NCBI GenBank assembly: GCA_006386115.1
Contig: VFIW01000008.1
Location: 124,001 to 188,000 of the forward strand
DNA from: Globisporangium splendens
Lineage: Eukaryota > Oomycota > Peronosporomycetes > Pythiales > Pythiaceae
Length of the DNA: 64,000 nt
Direction of reading: 5' to 3'
In this document: positions 1 through 11,318 of the stretch, one piece after another
How positions within the stretch are numbered: the stretch's first letter is position 1
Layout: the number at the start of each line of letters is the position of its first letter
Notes under the pieces: generated by a model
Database searches by the model: none
Told to the model about the DNA's origin: nothing
Seen by the model: the letters and a program-made list of their open reading frames with translations, nothing else
Position numbers and translations under genes: made by a program

Positions 1-3000
1 GGGAGTTTGAACTGTGACAAATAACAGGATGTATCTGATTCCTTCACAACACGATACCCTTCTTAATTGGATAGATATCAGGCGTTTAGAAGAAAACGCA
101 GCGCCAAGAATACATAAATCAAGTGCGTACTGTTTCTTTAACTTTATCTCAGGAACCTGCTGTCGTTCGACGATCCGGATATATTCTTAAGCTGGAACCC
201 GCTGTATCCGGATGTCACCGAGTGTCCCCCGAAGGACACTCGAGCGCAGCCATGCATCATTTTGCATCCTTTACCACATCCTAAAGGGTCGAGCCCCAGC
301 CATTCTGGCCCTGCTCTTCACCGAAGCACAGTGCGAACGTCTGTTTCCACATCTACATGTGCTCAGAGCTTCGCGAACGGCACAAAGTTGGGCACGTTGG
401 CTGGCGTTTTTGGTGTCTGACACCTCGTTGGTCATTGAGGGGGTCCGTGCGCCAAGCTCACCCGCTGAAGCCCTTCGTCGAGCAGCCGCCGCGCCGTTCT
501 TGACCGTCTTGGGTATCGTTAGACAGTGGCCCTGATATAGAGCCGCTGCGCTAAAGATTGTGTATCATCCGCAGGATTGTGGGAACAGTCAATGCTGTAA
601 CACCGAAAGATACAATCTGGTGCACAGAAAAGAGCGACAACAACACAACAAAGACCAAATCGTGCACAGTGGACACTTTGCCCCAGAACGAAGCTCCACC
701 TATCGGCAACGACCCCGACTATGTGAAACCACTGCTCGCCATCAACCTGTCATCGTACGCTCGCCCCAAGGAACCCGCAGCTGATCCCCTTAACAAATCA
801 TGTTTATTTTTGTGCATTAGGCACTACCAGGGTAACAAATCAAGGCAACTTCCCTCGTATCCCCCTTGTGGACTCGTTGCCTCGCAGACGGTGCACTGCA
901 CAGTCCGTCCTCCATTTAGTGCCTCCGACGACCCGTAAAAGTTCAATGTACCGATTTTATCAATGAAAGCAAATTTGGATGAGTTGCGTGAACTTAGAAT
1001 GTCAGACATCTCGAGTGCCTTTTTAACTGAAATGCCGATGTGACGCTGACAATTTTTAGTCGTTTTCTGATGTAAATTTTCCAAGCATTGTACACCCGCA
1101 CAGGCGGATTGCATGCCAAGTGGCTTCGCTTGCATTCTTGCAAGAAAATGCGATGAGATGCCTCTTGCTCTTCGTGTTTTCTTACGATTCCATACCACTG
1201 AGCTCGTGATACCACATTTGCCATAATCGTCCCACTCTCATGAGGTCCAAATTGGACTCCAATCGCTTTGAACCACAGTGGTGGCACTAAATGGAGGACA
1301 GACTGCACAATTGCGTTTAACGACGATGACTGCTGTTTTTAGGCTGCAGGGCACATCCTTTTTGCAAAGGTAAAAATGCTTGCGTGAAGCAGTGGGCGCT
1401 TGCACTGCGAGGTGCAACCATATGCTATAGGAACTGCATGAAGAAGCGCATCGTAAGGCTTGTGTCTCAATCAAACAAAACGAACGTAGATGGTGGGAAC
1501 ATATTGAGCCTATTGTCCACGACCTAGCCGAGAGACAAATCGCGTCTCAACAGTCGAGACGAGACATTTCAGTGAACGAGATATCGGCAGATACATTGGT
1601 ACACCAGACGCGTGGATCGTGCCGCAAAACCCGACTCCTCTTGTAGGAAATTTGTGCTTTTTGGAACCAATTTCGGCGCTTAAAGAACAGGACGAGAGAT
1701 GCGCTGGTCTGCACGGGCACGCATTCATCTGCCAACTGTCACAGTTATCAGGACTCTGTTTCGATGTGACGCTCTTGTTTCAACTATTCTGGGTCGCATT
1801 GCCATAATCATCTTGTGAGTAATGGATCGCGAAACGGGCACGAACAAAATCGCTTAATGCTGCCGAGCCAATCGAACGAGCCAAAGTGGCCAGCACAGCA
1901 CGTGTTTACTGCATCGACTTCTATTCGGGATCCGGGATAGTACTACTGCACAGTGCAGTATCACGAAATAAACCTTGCTCTTTCCGTGGCAACAAGACGC
2001 CAGCTGGAGAACCCACACACATACACCAGTAATCTGTGCAATAGTCCATTTGCGATTCCTGTAAATGGTGCAGTCGAAGTCGGAATTTTCTTCTGTCGGT
2101 CCGATGGAAATGACAATCAACTGGGGGTGTCCAGGTTCCTATGTCTGATGTTCTACAATAAGGCGTCTTTAAATTGGACAAGCGTTTGAAGTAGTTGCGG
2201 GTCTTTTGCAATCGCGTAGTTGAAAGCGCAGCACTTCGAACTACACATTCAGGCGCAGTTTGTGCGTCTTTCAGCGAATGGCTGCTCCTCACTAGGGGTT
2301 AGCCTTAATAGTTCTCGAGGCTTGCCAGCAAAGAAGCGAACAGACCACGACTATTTATGTAGTCGCTCGTTTCTGCAACCGACTGGGTCGGTAACAGGCG
2401 CATAAAATACCAACTAACAGTGCCCAGTCGATCACTAATTGGCACTGCCCAAGCCATCTATCCATCGAAGACAAATAGAGGGCTCTCGGTCGGCCCCGCT
2501 TGGATTCCGCCCGCGCTACTGTAGCGATCCCTCAAGGGGAACAGAGCATTGCATGATCTGAACAAGGGCTTGCGAGTTCGCTCGAGGGCTTCTCCGAGGA
2601 AGCGCCCCGCACTGTTGATGCTCTGGTGCTTCGCGACCTCCTCTTTGTGCCTTATGGCCCTCCCAACGAAACTCCTCGCTGCCATCCCTCTCCGCACAGG
2701 AAAATACTGTCCTGTCAGACAAAAACAACTTCTGAATCGGTTGCACCATTTATTCTCTTTTACTTTTATGCATTTACTCTATTGATCACTGTTGGACTTC
2801 AGAGACTCCCCCTCCTCCATCCCCTCCATCCTCAACCCACAGCGTGTACACACAACACACTTCCTCAAGGCCTGTTCTGTTGAGTGGAAAAATGTCCACT
2901 GTTCGGTCCGCAAATCTTTCTTGTCCTTCTTTCGGCTGATTACTGTATTCTGTGTTGAGTCTTTCATTTGTTTTGTCAATTCGGACTACAAACTTAAAGC

Positions 3001-3700
3001 TGATTGAGGGGTTAGGTATTCTGGGCAATTTTAGTGCTGATGAGGTCACTAATTACGACTTGCTCCCACATTGCTTGCCATTTGCAACCATTCATCGGAA
3101 CATCTTATTAAGGCTATCCGGTCCTTATTAAGCGCTTGTTGCGAGATGGAAGGCCCGAATGTGACTTTTTGAAAGCGACATTTGGGGAATGTTGTCTCTA
3201 GAACGGCTTATTAAGACGTCAGGCACAGGACAGCGCTACTGCAGTACCAGAAGCTACTGCTAATCAAAAAAGCGTGCTTCGATGGTAGTTGTATTAAAGA
3301 GTCTTATCACGAATACAACATGCGTGAGTTGGCATCTCTCACCCCTGACGCAAGCATGATCTGTTGCATACAAAGGAACAAGTCGTGTGGACGCATTTCT
3401 CATCCAGCCTCGCGAGTTTGCAAAGTGTGTGCATTCATCCGACGTTTTACACTTGGATCGCTAGAGTTTTATTGTAGCACCTAACCCTGATGGTTGTAAC
3501 AAGACCTCTTATTAAGATGGCAAAATATGTGAACGGGACATTGTAATCCCATGTCTCCACGCCTTGTCTTTCACATCGTAATCTCTTGCTTGCAATACCA
3601 GTGCTGTTGAATGCCAAGTCGCCTCAAGTAGTGCAGCCAGCATTAGCACCGAGCTCTGTCACACCCATCTTGCCAGCAGAAGCGAATTGTTTCCAGCTCT
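1..3700. other. Gene-poor stretch without a supported gene
   Basis: No frame here shows a recognisable domain, signal peptide or consistent coding bias. The longest frames are a 107-codon plus-strand frame at 212-535 and minus-strand frames of 104 to 124 codons between 824 and 2300; none resembles a family I know, and they overlap one another on both strands as expected of non-coding DNA. A MITE-like inverted repeat lies at 901-1305. The last hundred bases form the promoter and 5' leader of the solute-binding protein gene. Confidence 0.5.
901..1305. repeat. MITE-like element with 26-base terminal inverted repeats
   Basis: Bases 901-926 and the reverse complement of 1280-1305 agree at 24 of 26 positions and both begin CAGTCYGTCCTCC. 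CAGT termini are common in Tc1/mariner and pogo-like transposons (established knowledge). The interior, about 350 bases, has no transposase frame, so a non-autonomous element is the best reading. No TA duplication abuts the ends and no second copy is visible, so the assignment is tentative. Confidence 0.35.
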
Positions 3701-3717
3701 TCCTTCGCAACACAAGT

Positions 3718-3734
3718 CCTCAGTTCCATTTTCT
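3718..3734 (+). promoter_or_regulatory. Candidate core promoter of the solute-binding protein gene
   Basis: The string CCTCAGTTCCATTTTC lies 55-70 bases upstream of the chosen ATG at 3789. It resembles the oomycete Inr plus flanking promoter region, though with one base fewer than the consensus. Position and pyrimidine-rich surroundings fit a transcription start; no TATA box is evident. Confidence 0.35.
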
Positions 3735-3788
3735 CCAATTGGCGCACACGTCCAATTGACAACCTCAAGCCAACAAACCTCTCACACC

Positions 3789-4859
3789 ATGCGCACCGTC
3801 TCCGCGTTGTTCTTCCTCCCAGCCATCTTGCTCGGATACGTCCGTGCCGACCTCTCTGGAGAAGAGACCAAGACCCTGGACCAGCTCTACCAGGACGCCA
3901 TCAAGGAAGGAGGCAAGCTCGTCGTCTATCACGGTGGCGACACTGCGGGGCGACAGGACCGTCTCCGCGACGCTTTCATGGCGGTGTTCCCGAAGATCAA
4001 CACCACGATCATCGTCGACTACAGCAAGTACCAAGATGTGCGTATCGACAACCAACTGGCGACCAACAACCTCGTCCCTGATGTCGTCGCGCTGCAGACG
4101 CTGCAGGACTTCCCGCGCTGGAAGAACGAAGGTCATTTGCTGCACTACAAGCCGGCCAACTTCTCGAAGATCTACGACGAATTCAAGGATCCTGATGGCG
4201 CGTGGTATGGATACAGCGTGTATTCGTTCACGTCCACCTCGAACACGACGACGCTAAACGGGTTGCCAGCGCCAAAGACTCCGCTTGAGATCGTGGACCC
4301 CATGTACAAGGGACTCATCGCGTCGTCGTACCCGCATGACGACGACGCGGTGCTTTTCCTGTTCTCCAAGTACGTTGAGAAGTACGGCTGGGAGTGGGCC
4401 GCCAAGTTCGCCACGCAAGACGTGTCGTTCAATCGCGGTACGTACGTGCAGGGTGACCTTGTGCGTGCTGGCACGAAGGCAATCGGCGTGGGCGGTGGCG
4501 GCAGCCATGCGGCTGCTGTGGCTGGTGGGTACCCGTTCCTGGCCTGGGCCCAGCGTCTTGCGATCCTGAAGAAGTCCAAGAACACCGCGGCAGCCAAGTT
4601 GTTTGTCAACTGGGCGTTCACCGAAGAGCGCCAGCGCACCGGGGCATCCACGGGTTGGACCGTGCGCACGGACATCCCGACGACCAACGGGTTCCCGCAG
4701 GTGTGGGATATCGACAACGCGCACGTGTCTGAATTTGCGGTGTTTATGAAGGACCGCGAGCGCGTGGAGATCTGGAAGCAGACGTTTGCGTTGTACTTTG
4801 GCGAAGTGCAGGGTGCGCCGACGCCAGGATGGCCGGGACTTTACCCTGGACGCTCCTAG
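3789..4859 (+). CDS. Secreted ABC-type solute-binding protein (periplasmic binding protein type 2 fold)
   Basis: Predicted 356 residues. The open frame begins at 3687, but the methionine at 3789 starts a good signal peptide (MRTVSALFFLPAILLGYVRA, then DLSGE), so that start is preferred. After it comes a bacterial-type solute-binding fold: a first strand LVVYHGGD near residue 45, a DVVALQTLQDFPRW segment near 105, a central YGYSVYSFTSTSN segment and a late glycine-rich loop (GVGGGGSHAAAV) before AKLFVNWAFTEERQR, typical of iron(III) or polyamine-binding components. Potential N-glycosylation sites include NTT and NFS. In bacteria such proteins feed ABC importers; here no permease or ATPase is near and the product is probably extracellular or cell-surface. 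GC-rich codon use differs from the surrounding DNA. An origin by transfer from bacteria is plausible but untested. LINE-A copy 1 ends about 85 bases past the stop. Confidence 0.85.
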   Translation: MRTVSALFFLPAILLGYVRADLSGEETKTLDQLYQDAIKEGGKLVVYHGGDTAGRQDRLRDAFMAVFPKINTTIIVDYSKYQDVRIDNQLATNNLVPDVVALQTLQDFPRWKNEGHLLHYKPANFSKIYDEFKDPDGAWYGYSVYSFTSTSNTTTLNGLPAPKTPLEIVDPMYKGLIASSYPHDDDAVLFLFSKYVEKYGWEWAAKFATQDVSFNRGTYVQGDLVRAGTKAIGVGGGGSHAAAVAGGYPFLAWAQRLAILKKSKNTAAAKLFVNWAFTEERQRTGASTGWTVRTDIPTTNGFPQVWDIDNAHVSEFAVFMKDRERVEIWKQTFALYFGEVQGAPTPGWPGLYPGRS

Positions 4860-4943
4860 GAAACCTGCCTTGCAGGCGCATGAGATTGGCGATGAAGAAG
4901 TCGCGATGTCTGCATACTATGCGATCATGTACTAACTATATTA

Positions 4944-7941
4944 GGTGAGGTATATTTAGGTTCATCGTCGTGACCTACAATATCCATTCTCCTACCTAAT
5001 CTTCATTGCGAATTTCATCTAGGAGTGTAAATGTGTCTATAGCGCGGATTGCACTAGATCACTTCTAACTGCTAAATAATCTTTGACCAGGATGGCATGT
5101 TCTCTTGGTCCAATGTGAGGCTGCCTTGTGTTGTCCAATGACCTTGGATCTTCCGAACTTCGCATAAGCCAATGCATGACGTCGTTGTCAAGATCCTGGG
5201 TGAGATTGTTGAAAGCAGCTCGATGAGTTGGGAAGTGAACCTGTGTTGAGGTTCTGGTATCCATGGCTAGGTTGGCGGCTGAGTCCGCCATCTTGTTGAA
5301 GGCACGGTAGTGATGGTACCATCCTCGGATGTCGATGCAATCCGCGAGCCGTCGACTTGTCTGGTATAAACGTGCCAATCGGTGCTGTCGAGGGGACCGA
5401 TGCATTCGCTGTTGGGAGATAATGAGTGCACTATCTCCAATCACGTACAACGGTTCGAAGTGACTGCGTTGGGCTTCTCGGAGTCCGTGTATGAGACCCC
5501 AGTACTCGGCAAAGTTGTTGGTCGTGTCCTTCCTGCTATAGCCCATGCTCGCGGCCCAAATTAAACTGGCTGTGTGCGAGTCCTTATGGACACGCACGAT
5601 AATGGATCCAGTCCCTCCTGGTCATGGATTGCCGCGTGATCCACCATCGAAAAACAACAGGTAAACGCCGCGAGTATCATTTGGAGTCAAGGGGATGGCG
5701 TCGGTTTGGTTGAGAAAGCAGTCGACATATGCCTTGAGAACTGCTGCAACCGTGTGACCGTCCGAGTCTCCAGCTTGAGCTTCAGCGAGTCGTGTGAGGT
5801 TTCGCATTCCTGCCTCTAATCTGGTCATCATGACCGCCATCTCAGCAGCCGATTCGATTGGATCCGAATCCACGCGTCGCAGATGCGCACACCAAATGGT
5901 CTGTATGAGCGACGCGCTCATATCGCCACAGCATGTGTGCGACGGGATAGAGGTGATCTTGGAGATGTTCATTGGAGGACTTGTGTCCGATAATGTGTCT
6001 CTTGATCGTGGTCCATGCATGCCTTGGAGTATCTGGTAGATCCAGACTGAAGGTCCAGATTGCGGGGTCGTGACCAGGAGTGATTCCGATTTTCGCCCAT
6101 AGTGCATAGAAGTAGTTCCACACCAGTTCGGCTGTCGGACACTCCCAGAATAGATGTTGAACAGAAGATTGGACAACTTGGGAACATTCGGGATTCGAGC
6201 AGGATAGATCAGCTTTCTCAAAGTTCCACATGGAGAGTCGGTTGGCTTTCAGCCGGAGAAGAGTCTGAGCCGTATAAACTGTAATCCCTGGGATGTTGTG
6301 TAATTCGCTCCATTGGATTAATTGCAGTCCGGGCCACAGAGATTCTGCTGTTTGGACAGCTTTGTTGACTGCTGCATCTCGAGTATCTTTGCCAATTTGT
6401 GTCCTCGTTGCTGCAACTTGTTGCCGATAGAAAGATCTGGTGGTATTGTATCGTCCGTTGCCACCCCGTAGTTGCACGATTCTTGTGAAACGTGGATGTG
6501 CATGGAACGACACCTTCTGCCCGTTCAAGTCTCTTGTTGCCATGACGTCACAGTCCGTTGCGGAGTGAACTGTATGCATAGCTTTGACTAGGGTCGTGTC
6601 GACGTGGGTCAGAGTTGCTTCACTGGTATGCAGATGCCATTCGTGGTTGTAATGACGTTGCCCGTTGTACAGCCGAAGCACATTTGTTTGCTGTGGTCGA
6701 TACAGGAGCTGTGGGAAGTTGGATACCAACGTAGCACATAACCGCTCGAGCGCTCGAATAGACGGCCGGGAGAATCCGGAGATTCCACATGTTGGTATGA
6801 GGTTAAGCACTCCTGGTCTTATCCACTCCCATCGAAGTATGTCACCCAGTTGTGCTGTTCCAACTGGTAATGGCGAGTGAGCAAGCTTGTAAGGGGAGCC
6901 GTTGGAATCAAGAAGCCACCCATCTGCAGTCGAGGTCATGTATGGCAGCCATTCTGCACAGAATGTCCCGCGTAGCTTTCGTCCTTCAGCGATGATACCT
7001 GGAAGCCTGTCAGACATTTCAGAACTGAGGTCGATCTGGAACACATCGCCGTCCCATTGAGTCTGCACAATTGTCGACTTGAAGTGCTCGTAACACCAAC
7101 GTACATTGTCACGTTCTCTGGGATCATAGGGTCGAGAATGGAGCGACGCACACAATGCTGCGCCAGTTGTCCACATGTTATCACGAAGCTGGAGTGGCCG
7201 CCTTGGGATTGCATCGAGCGACGTGATGTACGTCGAAGAATCCCTTGTGTTGTGCAGCAAGATTTCCCCGATGACCTGACCGATGCGAGAGGTAGTGATT
7301 GCCCATTTGGAGACTGCTGTGGCACTCATCATCATCAGCTCAGTTCTGATGTTGGGCACCGACAAGCCTCCATTCATTTTTTTGAGTTCAGCTTGTTCTT
7401 CCTTCATCCACGGTTTCGTAGGCTTACCATTCCTTGAGCCCCAGACAAATTGTTTCACTAGGTCGTGTAGCTGATTGACAATAGCCGTAGAGGGCCAGGA
7501 GTGCCTGGCCACATAAAGCACTTTGGGTATGGTGACGGCACTGGCAATTGTTGCGCGTTGGGCGACAGAGTGAGTTTTGAGACGCGCAAGCCGAAGTCTG
7601 ACACGTAAGGCTTGGATGCACTTGGACCAGTTACTTGCATTCGAAGGCGTTTGTCCGACTTGGATACGGAGGTAGCGGCAATGTTCCTCACGTTGTAGCA
7701 CATGAATGTCACTGACTGACTCTTCGGTGGAGCTATATTCCTTGTTCAGCGGTAATACTGCAGATTTGTGCCGATTGACTCGAAGTCCAGAAGCTGCTCC
7801 ATATTTGTCCAGGATTGCAAATACGGCGTTAATATCCTTGGGATCGCTAAGATAAATGGTCGTGTCGTCTGCGTATCCTCCAAGTCTGACTTCAGTTGCG
7901 CATCCTGCTGCCTGGAGTTCAACGCCGTGTATTTCTTTATT
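4944..7941 (-). mobile_element. LINE-A copy 1, 5'-truncated
   Basis: A non-LTR retrotransposon on the minus strand. Its 3' end is the conserved tail seen in all LINE-A copies, read on the plus strand as GTGAGGTATATTTAGG from 4945. Its 5' end stops near 7937-7941 directly against the 3' tail of LINE-A copy 2. It lacks the endonuclease and the first half of the reverse transcriptase but keeps the YADD catalytic segment, thumb and linker, a zinc-knuckle-like region and a C-terminal RNase H. No target-site duplication was found. Confidence 0.9.
5037..7936 (-). pseudogene. LINE-A polyprotein, reverse transcriptase C-terminus to RNase H, broken
   Basis: Translation starts inside the reverse transcriptase (EIHGVELQAAG, then GGYADDTTIYL with the catalytic DD). 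It continues through about 600 residues of thumb and linker, including a CSNPECSQ...HLFWEC zinc-binding motif, to 5842. A two-base loss near 5918 (CGATATGAG here, CGATATATGAG in copy 3) shifts the frame. The RNase H domain follows with DGGSRGNP, AEYWGLIHGL, IGDSALII and NKMADSAANLAMD, which supply the D-E-D-D residues. A GGA-to-TGA change just after GNP at about 5623 stops it. Two lesions make it non-functional as a protein, though they are few. The RNase H is of the DGGSRGNPGPGG (archaeal-like) type known from plant and stramenopile LINEs. Confidence 0.85.
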
Positions 7942-10046
7942 CTTTATAAGGTGAGGTATATTTAGGTTCATCGTCGTGACCTACAATATCCATTCTCCTA
8001 ACTAATCTTCATTACGAATTTCATATAGGAGTGTAAATGTGTCTATAGCGCGGATTGCAATAGATCACTTCTAACTGCTAAATAATCTTTGACCAGGATG
8101 GCATGTTCTCTTGGTCCTATGTGAGGCTGCCTTGTGTTGTCCAATGACCTTGGGTCTTCCGAACTTCGCATAAGCCAATGCATGACGTCGTTGTCAAGAT
8201 CCTGGGTGAGATTGTTGAAAGCAGCTCGATGAGTTGGGAAGTGAACCTGCGTTGAGGTTCTGGTGTCCATGGCTAGGTTGGCGGCTGAGTCCGCCATCTT
8301 GTTGAAGGCACGGTAGTGATGGTACCATCCTCGGATGTCGATGCAATCCGCGAGTCGTCGACTTGTCTGGTATAAACGTGCCAATCGGTGCTGTCGAGGG
8401 GACCGATGCATTCGCTGTTTGGGAGATAATGAGTGCACTGTCTCCAATCACGTACAACGGTTCGAAGTGACTGCGTTGGGCTTCTCGGAGTCCGTGTATG
8501 AGACCCCAGTACTCGGCAAAGTTGTTGGTCGTGTCCTTCCTGCTATACGCCATGCTGGCGGCCCAGATTAAACTGGCTGTGTGCGAGTCCTTATGGACAC
8601 GCACGATAATGGATCCAGTCCCTCCTGGTCCTGGATTGCCGCGTGATCCACCATCGAAAAACAACAGGTAAACGCCGCGAGTATCACTTGGAGTCAAGGG
8701 GATGGCGTCGGTTTGGCTGAGAAAGCAGTCGACATATGCCTTGAGAACTGCTGCAACCGTGCGACCGTCCGAGTCTCCAGCTTGCGCTTCAGCGAGTCGT
8801 GTGAGGCTTCGCATTCCTGCCTCTAATCTGGTCATCATGATCGTCATCTCAGCAGTCGATTCGATTGGATCCGAATCCATGCGTCGCAGATGCGCACACC
8901 AAATGGCTTGTATGAGCGACGCGCTCATATATCGCCACAGCATGTGTGCGACGTGATAGAGAGATGATCTTGGAGATGTTCATTGGAGAACTTGTGTCCG
9001 ATAATGTGTCTCTTGATCGTGGTCCATGCATGCCTTGGAGTATCTGGTAGATCCAGACTGAAGATCCAGATTGCGGGGTCGTGACCAGGAGTGATTCCGA
9101 TCTTCGCCCATAGCGCATAAAAGTAGTTCCACACGAGTTTGGCTTTCGGACACTCCCAGAATAGATGTTGAACAGAAGATTGGACAACTTGGGAACATTC
9201 GGGATTCGAGCAGGATAGATCAGCTTTCTCATAGTTCCACATGGAGAGTCGGTTGGCTTTCAGCCGGAGAAGAGTCTGGGCCGTATAAGCAGTAATCCCT
9301 GGGATGTTGTGTAATTCGCCCCATTGGATTAATTGCAGTCCTGGCCACAGAGATCCTGCTGTATGGACAGCTTTGTTGACTGCTGCATCTCGAGTATCTT
9401 TGCCAATTTGTGTCCTCGTTGCTGCAACTTGTTGCCGATAGAAAGATCTGGTCGTATTGTATCGTCCGTTGCCACCCCATAGTTGCACGATTCTTGTGAA
9501 ACGTGGATGTGCATGGAACGACACCTTCTGCCCGTTCAAGTCTCTTGTTGCCATGATGTCACAGTCCATTGCGGAGTGAACTGTATGCATAGCTTTGACT
9601 AGGGTCGTGTCGACGTGGGTCAGAGTTGCTTCACTGGTGTGCAGATGCCATTCGTGGTTGTAATGACGTTGCCCGTTGTACAGCCGAAGCACATTTGTTT
9701 GCTGTGGTCGATACAGAAGCTGTGGGAAGTTGGATACCAACGTAGCACATAACCGCTCGAGCGCTCGAATAGACGGCCGGGAGAATCCGGAGATTCCACA
9801 TGTTGGGATGAAGTTAAGCACTCCTGGTCTTATCCACTCCCATCGAAGTATGTCACCCAGTTGTGCTGTTCCAACTGGTAATGGCGAGTGAGCAAGCTTG
9901 TAAGGGGAGCCGTTGGAATCAAGAAGCCACCCATCTGCAGTCTAGGTCATGTATGGCAGCCATTCTGCACAGAATGTCCCGCGTAGCTTTCGTCCTTCAG
10001 CGATGATACCTGGAAGCCTGTCAGACATTTTAGAGCTGAGGTCGAT
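7942..10046 (-). mobile_element. LINE-A copy 2, 5'-truncated
   Basis: Same orientation and 3' tail as copy 1, with homology to it ending abruptly at GAGGTCGAT near 10046, where unrelated sequence begins. The coding part (8043-10046) covers linker, zinc motif and RNase H. It carries at least three lesions: TCG to TAG at 9942-9944, an extra CT near 8960, and an extra base near 8419 (CTGTTTGGG versus CTGTTGGG in copy 1). By eye it is well above 95 percent identical to copies 1 and 3, so the family was active recently. Confidence 0.88.
8043..10046 (-). pseudogene. LINE-A linker and RNase H, broken
   Basis: The longest intact piece, 298 codons at 8925-9821, runs from the linker segment GISGFSRPSIRALERL to the zinc motif (CSNPECSQ...HLFWEC). 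A frameshift near 8960 separates it from the RNase H part at 8194-8890, which has FFDGGSRGNPGPGG and TTNNFAEYWG. A further indel near 8419 separates the last RNase H third, ending at 8043. The catalytic acidic residues are present but never in one frame. It is a dead 3' fragment with no independent role. Confidence 0.8.
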
Positions 10047-10236
10047 AACCAAATGAAATTGGTATTTTGTAAGCATACACGAGCAGCCAAAAACAACAGC
10101 AACTCCCGGTATACTCACCTCCGCTTATTTCTCCAACATTTCTGAGCTATAGCCTTGTAGGACTTTTGTGTACGAGGTGCTTGCTTACGCCGAGTCATAT
10201 CCTCCGGTTCGGGGTATCAAGTGATACCAATTGCCC

Positions 10237-11318
10237 ATGGACCACGATCAAGAGACACATTATCGGACACAAGTTCTCCAATGAACATCTCCAAGATCAT
10301 CTCTATCCCGTCGCACACATGCTGTGGCGATATATGAGCGCGTCGCTCATACAAGCCATTTGGTGTGCGCATCTGCGACGCATGGATTCGGATCCAATCG
10401 AATCGACTGCTGAGATGGCGATCATGATGACCAGATTAGAGGCAGGAATGCGAAACCTCACACGACTCGCTGAAGCGCAAGCTGGAGACTCGGACGGTCA
10501 CACGGTTGCAGCAGTTCTCAAGGCATATGTCGACTGCTTTCTCAGCCAAACCGACGCCATCCCCTTGACTCCAAATGATACTCGCGGCGTTTACCTGTTG
10601 TTTTTCGATGGTGGATCACGCGGCAATCCAGGACCAGGAGGGACTGGATCCATTATCGTGCGTGTCCATAAGGACTCGCACACAGCCAGTTTAATCTGGG
10701 CCGCCAGCATGGCATATAGCAGGAAGGACACGACCAACAACTTTGCCGAGTACTGGGGTCTCATACATGGACTCCGAGAAGCCCAACGCAGTCACTTCGA
10801 ACCGTTGTACGTGATTGGAGACAGTGCACTCATTATCTCCCAACAGCGAATGCATCGGTCCCCTCGACAGCACCGATTGGCACGTTTATACCAGACAAGT
10901 CGACGACTCGCGGATTGCATCGACATCCGAGGATGGTACCATCACTACCGTGCCTTCAACAAGATGGCGGACTCAGCCGCCAACCTAGCCATGGACACCA
11001 GAACCTCAACACAGGTTCACTTCCCAACTCGTCGAGCTGCTTTCAACAATCTCACCCAGGATCTTGACAACGACGTCATGCATTGGCTTATGCGAAGTTC
11101 GGAAGACCCAAGGTCATTGGACAACACAAGGCAGCCTCACATAGGACCAAGAGAACATGCCATCCTGGTCAAAGATTATTTAGCAGTTAGAAGTGATCTA
11201 TTGCAATCCGCGCTGTAGACACATTTACACTCCTGTATCAAATTCGCAATGAAGATTAGGTAGGAGAATGGATATTGTAGGTCACGAAGATGAACCTAAA
11301 TATACCTCACCTTATAAA
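10237..11318 (+). mobile_element. LINE-A copy 3, severely 5'-truncated, RNase H frame intact
   Basis: Homology to the other copies starts at CATGGACCACG near 10237 and ends with the shared tail (ACCTCACCTTATAAAG) near 11318. It lies head to head with copy 2, so 7942-9045 and 10237-11318 form inverted repeats of about 1.1 kb. The frame is uninterrupted to a stop at 11216-11218 and encodes the last linker segment and a full RNase H domain (DGGSRGNPGPGG, AEYWG, GDSALII, NKMADSAAN). No start codon of its own is expected; an ATG at 10166 would add a few non-LINE residues. Confidence 0.88.

Noticed and set aside
1945..1961. Short palindrome ACTGCAC-A-GTGCAGT
   Set aside because: Seven-base arms in isolation, with no promoter or repeat context; expected by chance at this scale.
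3765..4724. Long minus-strand frames of 126 to 181 codons across the solute-binding protein gene
   Set aside because: They lie opposite a GC-rich gene with a clear domain and signal peptide, show no domain themselves, and are codon-bias shadows.
7942..11318. Twin priming as the origin of the head-to-head LINE-A pair
   Set aside because: Both pieces contain the RNase H region and each has its own 3' tail, so they are two separate insertions.
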